Positions 1 through 9,274 of a stretch of 64,000 bases of DNA are shown one piece after another (within the stretch, counting starts at the first letter, position 1; every line of letters starts with the position of its first letter). This DNA comes from Nematostella vectensis. Taxonomy: Eukaryota; Cnidaria; Anthozoa; Actiniaria; Edwardsiidae. Location: positions 882,699-946,698 of the forward strand of contig NC_064041.1 in NCBI RefSeq assembly GCF_932526225.1, in the 5' to 3' direction. A program made the position numbers and the translations under genes. The notes below the pieces were generated by a model, which had not been told where the DNA came from, did not search any database, and was given only the letters and a program-made list of their open reading frames with translations.

Positions 1-180
1 GTATTTGGGGCTGCAACATTCCTTTGGGACGCCAGAAAGCCATATGTAACAAAATAAAATTCCCACTTCCTCCTTTGCCACTGAACCAAGCCCCCCTTAA
101 GCGAAAAGCTAGATCCGCCCCTAAAGTCAACCAATCCTGCTTGCCCTGGAATTTTTTCCGCTCTCCACGAAAACGGAAAT

Positions 181-1383
181 TTTAGTTATCATTCACTTCG
201 GAAAGCAAAATTAGTCTCAGATATCTGTAAGGAAACTTTTAGTACTTCGTTTCAAGAGGCTATTCGCGATTTCAGAGACTCCCTACAGCCATTGGCACTG
301 AATTCCGCACCATTGATATCTGACAACTCTTCTGATGAAAGGGATGAAGCACTTCATAGCGATATACAAGAACCGCTACTGAATGGGAAGAATCTCGAGT
401 CGAATACAATTACTTCATTGAAAGAAGAACTTACTAGGCGAGCTCTCTCTACAGCAGGAAAAAAAATGATCTGGTCAGCCGTTTGAGAAAGGCAATGGCG
501 TCGGTCGCGAAGGACCGCTTCGCCGGTAACGAAGGAGTCAGTTGGATAGATCTGCTGAGAATAAGCCTGAATCTCAGAGGCAAGTTTGTCATTGCCATCA
601 GCTTTTCCTTGAGCTCAAGAAGGATATCGATCAACTGAGGGGCAAACAGTGTTCTGAAGATTTCAGGAATCAAAATAATACTCTTCGTCTACAAGTGTTA
701 GCTTTGGAAGAGGAATGTCAAAAAATTTCTGAAGAGAGAGGTTCATTAAAGCTTGCGCTGCAAATAATGTTTAAAGAATTATATTCCTGCACCAAGTCAA
801 GTAGTCCTGCTTCTACACTGAATGGGGCAGTTGAACTGGGCAGCGAGCAACTCCAACCTAAATCTACAGCAGCGTCTTCAGACGCTCAAACAAAGGGGAA
901 AAAGAAAAAGCCAGATTTAAAAAATCGGTACCGGAACCTCGGATCCAACCGGATTCCCAAGGCCAAGTCGGTTCAACCTCATCATCTCGATCTGAGCAAG
1001 ATCCAAATCGGAAACAAAATGTGGTGATAGCCGGCGACACAATTGTGAAATTTGTTAAGGGATGGGAGTTGGCGAACTCTGGGCGTCGTGTTTCTGTAAG
1101 ACCATTTCCAGGAGCAACTGTTGCTGCGATGAACCATTATGTCCAACCCATTATAGACGAGAGACCCGACAAGGTTATCCTACATGTTGGAACTAATGAT
1201 CTGCGTAATATGGAACCACAACAACATCCTGACACGGATGTCGTGATCTCAGCACTTCTCAGCGTTGTGATAGTCAAGAATTTGGGGCTAACGTTAAGGA
1301 GACGAATCGTATCCTACGTTCTTTCGCCAATCAGAATGGTTGGTTGTTCCTGCCCAACGCAAACATCAACTCTAGTCATTTGA
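181..1383 (+). pseudogene. LINE ORF1 with SAP motif, coiled coil and SGNH-like domain (copy 1, frameshifted)
   Basis: Three overlapping frames together give an ORF1 protein. The first part has a SAP-like DNA-binding motif around 415-495 (pattern LKEEL..R.LSTAGKK.DLV.RL). Next is a coiled-coil stretch (542-790), a Lys-rich linker, and a domain starting near 1021 with the SGNH/esterase signatures GDT..K, a central G-A-T-V-A and HVGTNDL. CR1-type ORF1 proteins often carry such an esterase-like domain; the usual block I Ser of GDS is Thr here. Frameshifts: an A8 tract at about 465 (A9 in copy 2), one near 540, and one near 900 in an A-rich tract. The last two are shared with copy 2. Not expected to make a full protein. 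Confidence 0.75.
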
Positions 1384-1495
1384 ACTCCCGTGGACTACAT
1401 CTGAACCCGCAAGGTACTTCAGAGTAACTTAAATAAGTGGCCGGTTACAAGCTCATCTTCTTAAGCGTCAAGCTCTTTTAAAAACAAATTCCACT

Positions 1496-3402
1496 GATTC
1501 CATAGTTCTGAATTTACGAGGGTTTAAAATGGCTCTGCTAAATATTGTTAGTTGGCCTAACCATATTGACGAGATAAGAATAATGAATATGCTTGCCAAT
1601 GTTGATGTGTTCGGGTTTAATGAAACTAGGCTAGATGAAACGGTTACAAACGGTGAAATGAATATTCCAGGATTTGATATCATAAGGAAAGACCGGAAAC
1701 GTAACGGTGGCGGTGTTTGTTTATATGTTCGTGACTCGCATAATTACCGCATCCGAAATGATTTGGTCCCTGAAGACCTAGAAGCAGTTTGTGTTGAAAT
1801 TATTAAGCCGAATAGCAAACCATTCATTGTTTGTACAGTTTATCGCCCATTTATTATCAGTTCACGTGAATTATTTGTTAGTTTTGAAAACTTGAAAACT
1901 TGATAAAGAATCTGGATGACTTAGCTATTGAATTTCATCTCCTAGGAGACCTCAACGGGAATATGCTCTCTGAGGTTCCAACATATGAAGCTAAAATATT
2001 TAAAAGAATTTATCAAACGTATCAACTATCTCAATTGATATCAAAACCCACGAGAATAACTAAGTCATCTAAATGTTTACTGGACCATTATGTAACCAAC
2101 TCGCCTGAAAAGATTGTGAAAACAAGTGTTATTCAATTAGGATTGAGTGACCATGGAATGATTCTCGGCATTCGCAAAATCAACTATAAAACACCATTGA
2201 ATTCTGAACCTAAAATCATTGAAATTAGAAACATGAAAAGATTTAATGAACAGCGATTTATTGAGGACTTAGGCAAACAGCCTTGGCACATGATCGCATT
2301 GATGCCTGACACGGAATCAATGTGGTCGCGCTGGAAAACGCTTTTTCTCGAAGTCCTTGATAAATACGCTCCGCTGCCACGCAAAAAGCTAAGACGCCGA
2401 AGTATTCCATGGGGAAATTAAGACTTTGATCAATACAAGTGTTCATTGCCCTAAGGGAGGCGAAGTCTAATTATTATAAAAATAAAATAGCCCAGGAACA
2501 TGATAATCCAAAGGAAGCCTGGAAGATAATTAATGATCTTCTCGGACGATCCTCGGATCAGCGTACAGTAAATAAGATTAAAATAAATGGCGCTAGTGTA
2601 TATGCGCCTGATGAAATAGCTGAGAATTTTAATCAGTATTTTTCCAACATTGGTCAAAATCTTGCGGCATCCATTGATAGTATGTTCTTAAGCTCTTATC
2701 AGGCTTATCAAAATCTAAAGCCACTGGCATTGACAAAGTGTCAGGAAAAATGTTAAAAGCTGCAGCGCCAGCAATTGCTCAGTCTCTTTCTTATATCTTC
2801 AACAGTTCTATCAAAACTTGCCATTTTCCCAATGATTGGAAGATAGCTAGGGTAATACCTCTTTCAAAGAAAGGTGAACGAAGATTACCGGAAAACTATC
2901 GTCCTATTTCAATTCTACCAGTCATTAGTAAAATTATGGAGCGAATACTTTCTAACCAATTATACAAATATCTGCTAAAAAATAGTTTAATTTCTAACCA
3001 CCAATTTGGCTTTCGGAGGCTTCACTCAACCATGTCAGCTCTGTTGGATTGCACAAATTCATGGTTAATTAACATGGACCGCAAAATGTTTAATCTGGTC
3101 GTTTTGCTAGATCTAAAAAAGGCTTTCGATACAGTGGATCCTGAGATCTTACTTCGCAAGATGCAAATCCTTGGAATTTCTCATGATGCTCTGTCTCTAA
3201 TTAAGTCCTACCTATCTGGCCGAAAACAAGTTTGCCAGGTTAATGAGTCGCTATCCTCTGAAAGCCATATCACGTGTGGTGTTCCCCAAGGATCAATTCT
3301 TGGCCCCCTGTTCTTCCTCCTATATATTAATGATCTACCAGCGTAGATTCTACATCTCGCATGTTTGCAGATGATACTAATTTGACACTATCTGGCGTGT
3401 CA
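1496..3402 (+). pseudogene. LINE ORF2 endonuclease-reverse transcriptase (copy 1, frameshifted, no C-terminus)
   Basis: The frame from 1529 encodes an APE-type endonuclease (NETRLDE, then GGGVCLYVRD, then VYRP); the next frame continues it with HLLGDLNGN and LSDHGMI. 2738-3346 encodes RT fingers and palm: YRPISILPV, QFGFR, LLDLKKAFDTVD (motif A), GVPQGSILGPLFFLLYIND (motif B), then FADD (motif C) at about 3365 in another frame. Lesions include an 8-bp tandem duplication (GAAAACTT twice, about 1885-1902) that shifts frame after the VYRP block, a stop near 2421, a shift near 2740 and one before motif C. The thumb and C-terminal region are absent. Dead element. Confidence 0.85.
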
Positions 3403-4554
3403 ATGGAAAAGACACTGAACAATTTTAATTACGCAATTTTTTATTAATAATATAAATACAAATAATAATATTGTTTTAGACGGATTAAGTAAGGGTTGAG
3501 TATTATGTGAGATCTTACATGTTATGTCACTCCATATTTGTTCAAGTCAATCTTTATAACAATAACAGTTATATTAATTGTATTTTCTACTGTATTTGAG
3601 TGTTGTACATTGTGTGGTAATTTGGTTTCTAATTTGGCAATTCAAGAATCAGCTTTAATTCCTTTAAGAATATTGAATACATTTGCTTCTTTGCCTTGAA
3701 ATGAACTTGACTTTAAAGCGATGTCTGTCCTTTACGCACTCGTAGCAAAATAATTGGTACGCTTCGTCATCGCTATTCCTAGTTTAATGGCTGTCGGGTA
3801 AATACTACATCTAGCTCTCCCTGACACAAAGAAGAAAAGGGTAAGAGGGAAGGTGAGCGACAAAAAGAATTCTTTAAATCTTGGTGGAGGATTTCTTGTC
3901 ATGCTTAGCTTATTTGTAATGGAATTATATACTCGCATTTCTCGTCGCGGTTTACCACAGGCTTACCAACCTCACAGTCAGTCTCCAGTCAATCCCAGTA
4001 ACTAGCTCGAATATTTTCACTATTGATCACCTCCTGTAATTGTCCTATAATTGTCTTATATCCTAGAATAAAGGTCACAATAAACTCTCATTGTTTTGAG
4101 ATGTGTATTTATTCAGAATAAGCGGTATTTCTAACGTTTGAGCAGTTGAGGGATTCCGCGTTACTATATACCTATAAAAAGTAAAGGCAGGCAGGCTTCA
4201 GAGACATGCGATCAACTCAAGCGGCCAGAATTGGAGTACGAGTAAAATCTCGAAAATCAACCAACACAGTGCGGTAGAATATAAATATCTCCATGTCCCC
4301 AGCGATTTTCGGCCTCCCAAACAAACTCTTTCTACCAGAAAAGGCTAAGTTTTTACACATATCGGCAACCCAGAGACGATAGAGGAATCCGTGGATGCAA
4401 CATTCGAATTCAATTTGACAGCTTGGCTTGAATTAACCAATCAGCGCGTCGCTTTACTGACAGCATGCATCTGGTGACAATTAGCGTTGCATCCAATATG
4501 ACCCTTTACTAAAGGTTAAACCTTTTCTATGAGAATTACAAATACCATGCATGA
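3403..4554. other. no gene seen; AT-rich spacer
   Basis: AT-rich sequence after the abrupt end of LINE copy 1. No open frame with recognisable homology on either strand. A short AGGCAGGCAGG run lies near 4186. It probably contains decayed transposon sequence, given its neighbours. Confidence 0.5.
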
Positions 4555-5385
4555 CAAAATCTTTCAATTAATGAAAGAATAGTCGCGTCAAAGAGGAGAT
4601 TTTGCATGAAGCAGTTGAAAAAGACAAGCCAACTAGATGGGGCTTCAAATTCTAGGTTTTAGCCTGCTCTAAAACACTTACAAATTCAGCATCTTAGCGG
4701 GAAAAATACTAACTAAGACAACACATTGGCTTGGTAATGGTGTAGTGTTTGAACTTATGGACAGTTTGCTTTCCCAAGGATACCACTTGTTCGTAGATAA
4801 CTTCTACAGAAGCCTGAAACTATTTTGAAATCTCCTCGAAAAGGGTTGCATGGCTACAGGAACTGTAAGGCAGAACAGGAAAGGGTTTCCAGTGAAACTC
4901 AATAATGAATTGACAAGCAAGGCTACAAGAGGAGCAACACGGTGGTTCCGGGAAGGGTAATTGGTTTTCGTAAACTGGCAGGACACAAAAGTTGTTTGTA
5001 CGCCTTCAACATGCTATGCAGCAACTGGTAATTTAACTACTGATAGGAAAAATAGTGAATGGCAAATTTGAAAAGGATACTGTTTCCATCCCCCTGTCAT
5101 AAACTATTAGAATAAAAGTATGAGTGGGGTCGACTTATCAGACCAACTTCTTCAGTGATATGAAGTACTATGAAGGAAAAGAAAATGGTGTCCACGCCCT
5201 GGTCGCCCAAAAAGATCAACCGTGAGAGTGGACCATTGCCTTGTTTCTCTGTCTGAATGCAATTTAGGGAAATGAAAAAAGCTACGACGAAAGAAACGAC
5301 GAAAGTCTGCAACATTCCTCTCTGCCTTCAGCTAGACAGGAACTGTTTCCAAAAGTGGCATACGGCGGAATGCGACAAGTATCAA
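4555..5385 (+). pseudogene. piggyBac-type transposase remnant A
   Basis: Broken frames carry characteristic piggyBac (DDE_Tnp_1_7) pieces in natural order: LSINERIVASK near 4563, TRWGF (about 4636), GYHLFVDNFYRS (about 4780), EKGCMATGTVRQNRKGFP (about 4842), MSGVDLSDQLLQ (about 5120), and a Cys-rich C-terminal segment PLCLQLDRNCFQKWH (about 5320). The Asp of the VDNFY block and the Asp of SGVD, family catalytic positions, are visible. Stops and frameshifts break the frame repeatedly, and the upstream half is not seen. It is a different subfamily from the fragments at 12.1-13.4 kb, whose middle and C-terminal motifs differ. Confidence 0.75.
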
Positions 5386-5754
5386 TATTGGTTGAACTGC
5401 AATATCTCAGCCGCATTATGACAAAAAGTGGTCAAATTTTCAGTAAACTGTAATATTACATTGAACATCATTTTTCTGCTTCAAAACCTTTACCAGGAAA
5501 AATGTTAGAAGATATATGTATGAGTGACCACATTTTTTTAGTGATTGACATGCTACTAATCGCTCGAACACTCGCTCGTTCGTGTTTAGCCAAAAGCCAC
5601 TCGTGAATAAAATCCCGTACGTCGCACTTTCTATGAAGTAAACTATATTTATGTCTCGGAATTACTTATTTCATAGTGACTATTTGTTTTCTTGAAGTTT
5701 TAAGGCTTGTATAGTTGGTAATTCCCCCTCTTTTTTTGTTTTAGAAAACCGGCA
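5386..5754. other. no gene seen
   Basis: Spacer between the piggyBac remnant and the Myb/SANT-like ORF. A polypyrimidine run followed by TTTTGTTTTAG at about 5735-5744 would make a good 3' splice site just before the ORF, so the ORF could be a second exon. Otherwise nothing recognisable. Confidence 0.4.
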
Positions 5755-6495
5755 ATGAAGTGGACAAATGCCCACGACACACTACTTGATAGAGAAATTC
5801 TGACAAACGAACCATGGATTTGCAGAAATGGATCCCAAGAAAGGGGTGAGATTTGGAGCACAATAGCCACCATATTAAACCCTATAGAAGAACCAGTCTT
5901 TAAAGTAAGTCAGCGATCTGTTAGGGATCGCTACTTTTACACGCTAGAGAAAAACTACAAAGACAAGGTGAAGGCAGAGGCACGAGCCAGTGGAATTTGT
6001 CCCAGCGAAAAAACAGACGTTGATCAAGGTGTTCAAAATATCATGGAGCTTTTCGAACATGACAGCGAGAATCAGACAAGATCGGAGCAGAAAAAGCACA
6101 CTGACGAGGACAAGGCTAAAGCCGAAGAAATGCAAAAACAGTCGCTTGAAACCTTCAAAGAAAGTAGGAAAAGGGAAAACAACGATGAGCCCAAACACAA
6201 AAAAAGAAAAGCGACTGGCTCAGATAAGATGATGTATTTGAAAGAAAGGGGAGAAATCAAGGACAGAAATAGGGCGGAGGAACTGAAGCTGAGAAAAGCT
6301 GAAATCACAGAACAAGCTGATGCGCGTAAAGCAGAGCTTGAAATCAAGAGGCAGGAACTACAAGACAGAAAACATAAACAGCCTATGCAACAACAACAAA
6401 TGCAACAACAGCAAGCAGCCCTGATGATGACGCTAATGGAAAAAGTACTAAAAAACAAGAAGCCCTATAGTATGATTGTTTACTGCTTTTATTAA
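5755..6495 (+). CDS. Myb/SANT-like DNA-binding protein, probably transposon-associated
   Basis: An intact 246-codon frame. Residues 1-80 look like the Myb/SANT-like (trihelix/MADF-type) domain common in cnidarian and fish transposon-linked proteins: start KWTNAHDTLL, then W at 22, RG..W..IA..LN in the middle, and SVRDRY before a basic helix. Residues 110-230 are highly charged Lys/Glu/Arg coiled coil, ending in a Gln-rich stretch encoded by CAA/CAG repeats (6386-6415) and a hydrophobic LMEKVLK helix. No transposase is adjacent, so it may be the orphan DNA-binding partner of a Harbinger-like element, or a domesticated copy. A candidate 3' splice site sits 10 bp upstream. The domain call is fairly sure; the role is inference. 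Confidence 0.6.
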   Translation: MKWTNAHDTLLDREILTNEPWICRNGSQERGEIWSTIATILNPIEEPVFKVSQRSVRDRYFYTLEKNYKDKVKAEARASGICPSEKTDVDQGVQNIMELFEHDSENQTRSEQKKHTDEDKAKAEEMQKQSLETFKESRKRENNDEPKHKKRKATGSDKMMYLKERGEIKDRNRAEELKLRKAEITEQADARKAELEIKRQELQDRKHKQPMQQQQMQQQQAALMMTLMEKVLKNKKPYSMIVYCFY

Positions 6496-7299
6496 CAGGT
6501 ACGGGGGGATTTAAACAGCACAACCATTTTAGGGTACTAATCAATACAAAATGTCCTGTTGAGGGACTGTTCATTTGATATCAGAAGAAGAAACATTAAT
6601 TCGACCCACACCTAATCCCACTCAAACAGCAATTATGTTTTAGATACTCTCTCTCTCCTCCCCACTGTTGTTGTTTACTAGTAGAGTTTCAGTCATGATA
6701 GAAATGTATCCCTGAACATGAAAGTGAGAGAAAGATGATTTCTCTACTGGTGAGCTTCCTCTTTTCCAACCATAACTGAATTAGGGAAAAAATAGTATCA
6801 TGAAAAAATAGCGGACCCCCACTTTAGTGTCCTGTATTTATTGTGAACTTCCCCTAATTCTTGCCAGCCCATCCCTTACAGGAAGTATATAGGGGAAGTT
6901 TTCCTGTACTGCAAAATTTAGAATTCAAAATGTGAGCAAAAACGTATCAAATGATTTCCTTTTAATCACCTTTTCAATTGTGTATTGCTTATTATTCCTT
7001 GAAAAATAATTTTATTCAAACCTGATTTGGTTCGGATAAAAAAGCTTTGCATAACAAAATATTATTCGCTCAATTTTGAATACTAATTAGTCTCTCGGAC
7101 CTCTATACCTTTTATACCGGCAACTTGTGTTTATTAATAACAATATTGGTGTACAGGGGGAACTCAACACAAGTTTGGGTATAGGGATGCTGCTGAGGGT
7201 TTCATTCCTGTTTATGATAACACCCTTAAATTTTAGGACCCTGTTCAGGACAATATCCTTAATGTTGCAATGTGTTTTGTCCTAAAAAAAAAACCTCGA
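6496..7299. other. no gene seen; decayed repeat sequence
   Basis: AT-rich, with a TCTCTCTCTCC run (about 6648) and no open frame of note. The tail (about 7230-7300) forms one imperfect inverted-repeat arm: TTGCAATGTGTTTTGTC near 7265 pairs with GACAAAACGCATTGCAA near 7398. The arms flank the ribozyme-like segment listed next and suggest a Penelope-type terminal fragment. Confidence 0.4.
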
Positions 7300-7360
7300 G
7301 TGTAACCGCCCTGAGTAAGGACGGAAAGAAATGTCCGAAACGTTGGAATATCTTTTGACT
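7300..7360 (+). ncRNA. hammerhead-ribozyme-like core, probably a degenerate Penelope element end
   Basis: The segment has CTGAGTA (7311), an AGGAC/GTCC stem II closing a purine-rich loop, then GAAAC (7337) and GTTGGAATATC. That is the order of the hammerhead core: CUGANGA, stem II, GAAA, stem III. Penelope-like retroelements are known to carry hammerheads of this general form. The conserved G8 position reads T here (CTGAGTA instead of CTGANGA), so activity is doubtful. No covariance model was run. A Penelope GIY-YIG scrap exists elsewhere in the window (29.2 kb). Confidence 0.28.
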
Positions 7361-7680
7361 CTGTTTGTCCTATTCATTTTATTTAGTCCTAAACAAGACA
7401 AAACGCATTGCAACAAGTCAACATTTCTGCTGGAATTCACTCATGTTGTCACAACTAAAGTGAGGGGTTTTCGTGTGAAAGTAAGTTCAGCTATCTTTTC
7501 CCTGTCTAGGACAGAACAGAAAGGCCAAAAATATTAATCCCCTGTTCAGGTAAAAAACCAAACCCTGACCAGCAGCACATCCCCATATAGCCCATATAAG
7601 GGAGTGTCCCCCCACTCCAGGATTGGAATAGTTTTATTGGTATATACATTATTATTGCTCCTGAGTCAAAACACATCAAG

Positions 7681-7723
7681 ATGTCCAACCTCCAACAATT
7701 TTCAATTGTTGGAGGTTGGACAT
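7681..7723. repeat. perfect 20-bp hairpin
   Basis: Two perfectly complementary 20-bp arms (7681-7700, starting ATGTCCAACCTCC, and 7704-7723, ending GGAGGTTGGACAT) are separated by TTC. There is no mismatch, unlike the decayed sequence around it. It could be the core of a recent foldback/MITE, or a recent inverted duplication. Confidence 0.85.
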
Positions 7724-7913
7724 CAAAGTACTCTGTTGTGTTGTTACCATAGAGACACGCTTGGGAATTGTGAAGTAGATCACATGTATTGTACATTTTG
7801 CCAACAACACTAAGACACACCTTCAAATTCTTTTGGAATTCAATGAATTTAAAATTGATTATATCTCCAAAGATCCACTCGACAGATACCCTTACTTCAT
7901 CTCATAAATTAGC

Positions 7914-9162
7914 ATGGCGGACACAAGAATTTTTTCCGCTCTCCACGAAAACGGAAATTTTAGTTATCATTCACTTCGGAAAGCAAAATTAGTCTCAGAT
8001 ATCTGTAAGGAAACTTTTAGTACTTCGTTTCAAGAGGCTATTCGCGATTTCAGAGACTCCCTACAGCCATTGGCACTGAATTCCGCACCATTGATATCTG
8101 ACAACTCTTCTGATGAAAGGGATGAAGCACTTCATAGCGATATACAAGAACCGCTACTGAATGGGAAGAATCTCGAGTCGAATACAATTACTTCATTGAA
8201 AGAAGAACTTACTAGGCGAGCTCTCTCTACAGCAGGAAAAAAAAATGATCTGGTCAGCCGTTTGAGAAAGGCAATGGCGTCGGTCGCGAAGGACTGCTTC
8301 GCCGGTAACGAAGGAGTCAGTTGGATAGATCTGCTGAGAATAAGCCTGAACCTCAGAGGCAAGTTTGTCATTGCCATCAGCTTTTCCTTGAGCTCAAGAA
8401 GGATATCGATCAACTGAGGGGCAAACAGTGTTCTGAAGATTTCAGGAATCAAAATAATACTCTTCGTCTACAAGTGTTAGCTTTGGAAGAGGAATGTCAA
8501 AAAATTTCTGAAGAGAGAGGTTCATTAAAGCTTGCGCTGCAAATAATGTTTAAAGAATTATATTCCTGCACCAAGTCAAGTAGTCCTGCTTCTACACTGA
8601 ATGGGGCAGTTGAACTGGGCAGCGAGCAACTCCAACCTAAATCTACAGCAGCGTCTTCAGACGCTCAAACAAAGGGGAAAAAGAAAAAGCCAGATTTAAA
8701 AAATCGGTACCGGAACCTCGGATCCAACCGGATTCCCAAGGCCAAGTCGGTTCAACCTCATCATCTCGATCTGAGCAAGATCCAAATCGGAAACAAAATG
8801 TGGTGATAGCCGGCGACACAATTGTGAAATTTGTTAAGGGATGGGAGTTGGCGAACTCTGGGCGTCGTGTTTCTGTAAGACCATTTCCAGGAGCAACTGT
8901 TGCTGCGATGAACCATTATGTCCAACCCATTATAGACGAGAGACCCGACAAGGTTATCCTACATGTTGGAACTAATGATCTGCGTAATATGGAACCACAA
9001 CAACATCCTGACACGGATGTCGTGATCTCAGCACTTCTCAGCGTTGTGATAGTCAAGAATTTGGGGCTAAAGTTAAGGAGACGAATCGTATCCTACGTTC
9101 TTTCGCCAATCAGAATGGTTGGTTGTTCCTGCCCAACGCAAACATCAACTCTAGTCATTTGA
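7914..9162 (+). pseudogene. LINE ORF1, SAP + coiled coil + SGNH-like domain (copy 2)
   Basis: The first frame (7914-8417) opens with MADTRIFSALHENG and contains the SAP-like motif (LKEELTRRALSTAGKK, then NDLVSRL) at about residues 95-120. The coiled-coil frame (from about 8321, LFLELKKDIDQLRGK) and the SGNH-like frame (8800-9162; GDT block I, HVGTNDL block) follow after single-base shifts near 8320 and in the A/G-rich tract near 8685. The A9 tract at about 8239 keeps the first frame open here where copy 1 has A8. The SAP domain would give ORF1 a DNA-binding function; the esterase-like domain is typical of CR1 ORF1. The Thr in block I is shared with copy 1. Confidence 0.75.
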
Positions 9163-9274
9163 ACTCCCGTGGACTACATCTGAACCCGCAAGGTACTTCA
9201 GAGTAACTTAAATAAGTGGCCGGTTACAAGCTCATCTTCTTAAGCGTCAAGCTCTTTTAAAAACAAATTCCACT

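Larger units (their letters stand above)
148..3402 (+). mobile_element. CR1-like non-LTR retrotransposon, copy 1 (both ends missing)
   Basis: A LINE copy about 99.8% identical by eye to the one at 7911-12094 (constant offset about 7779; I counted seven or so differences). Identity begins at a run reading GAATTTTTTCCGC and stops abruptly at about 3402, inside the reverse transcriptase just after the FADD motif. It therefore lacks the N-terminal start and also the whole 3' end. 5' truncation is normal for LINEs; loss of the 3' end is not, because target-primed reverse transcription starts there. The order is ORF1 (SAP motif, coiled coil, SGNH-like domain), then ORF2 (endonuclease, reverse transcriptase). 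Clade assignment rests on motif style and is moderately sure. Confidence 0.85.

Noticed and set aside
1496-3346. Programmed frameshifting or recoding in the LINE ORF2
   Set aside because: The breaks are a simple 8-bp duplication and scattered stops without slippery-site context. They are better explained as shared inactivating mutations.
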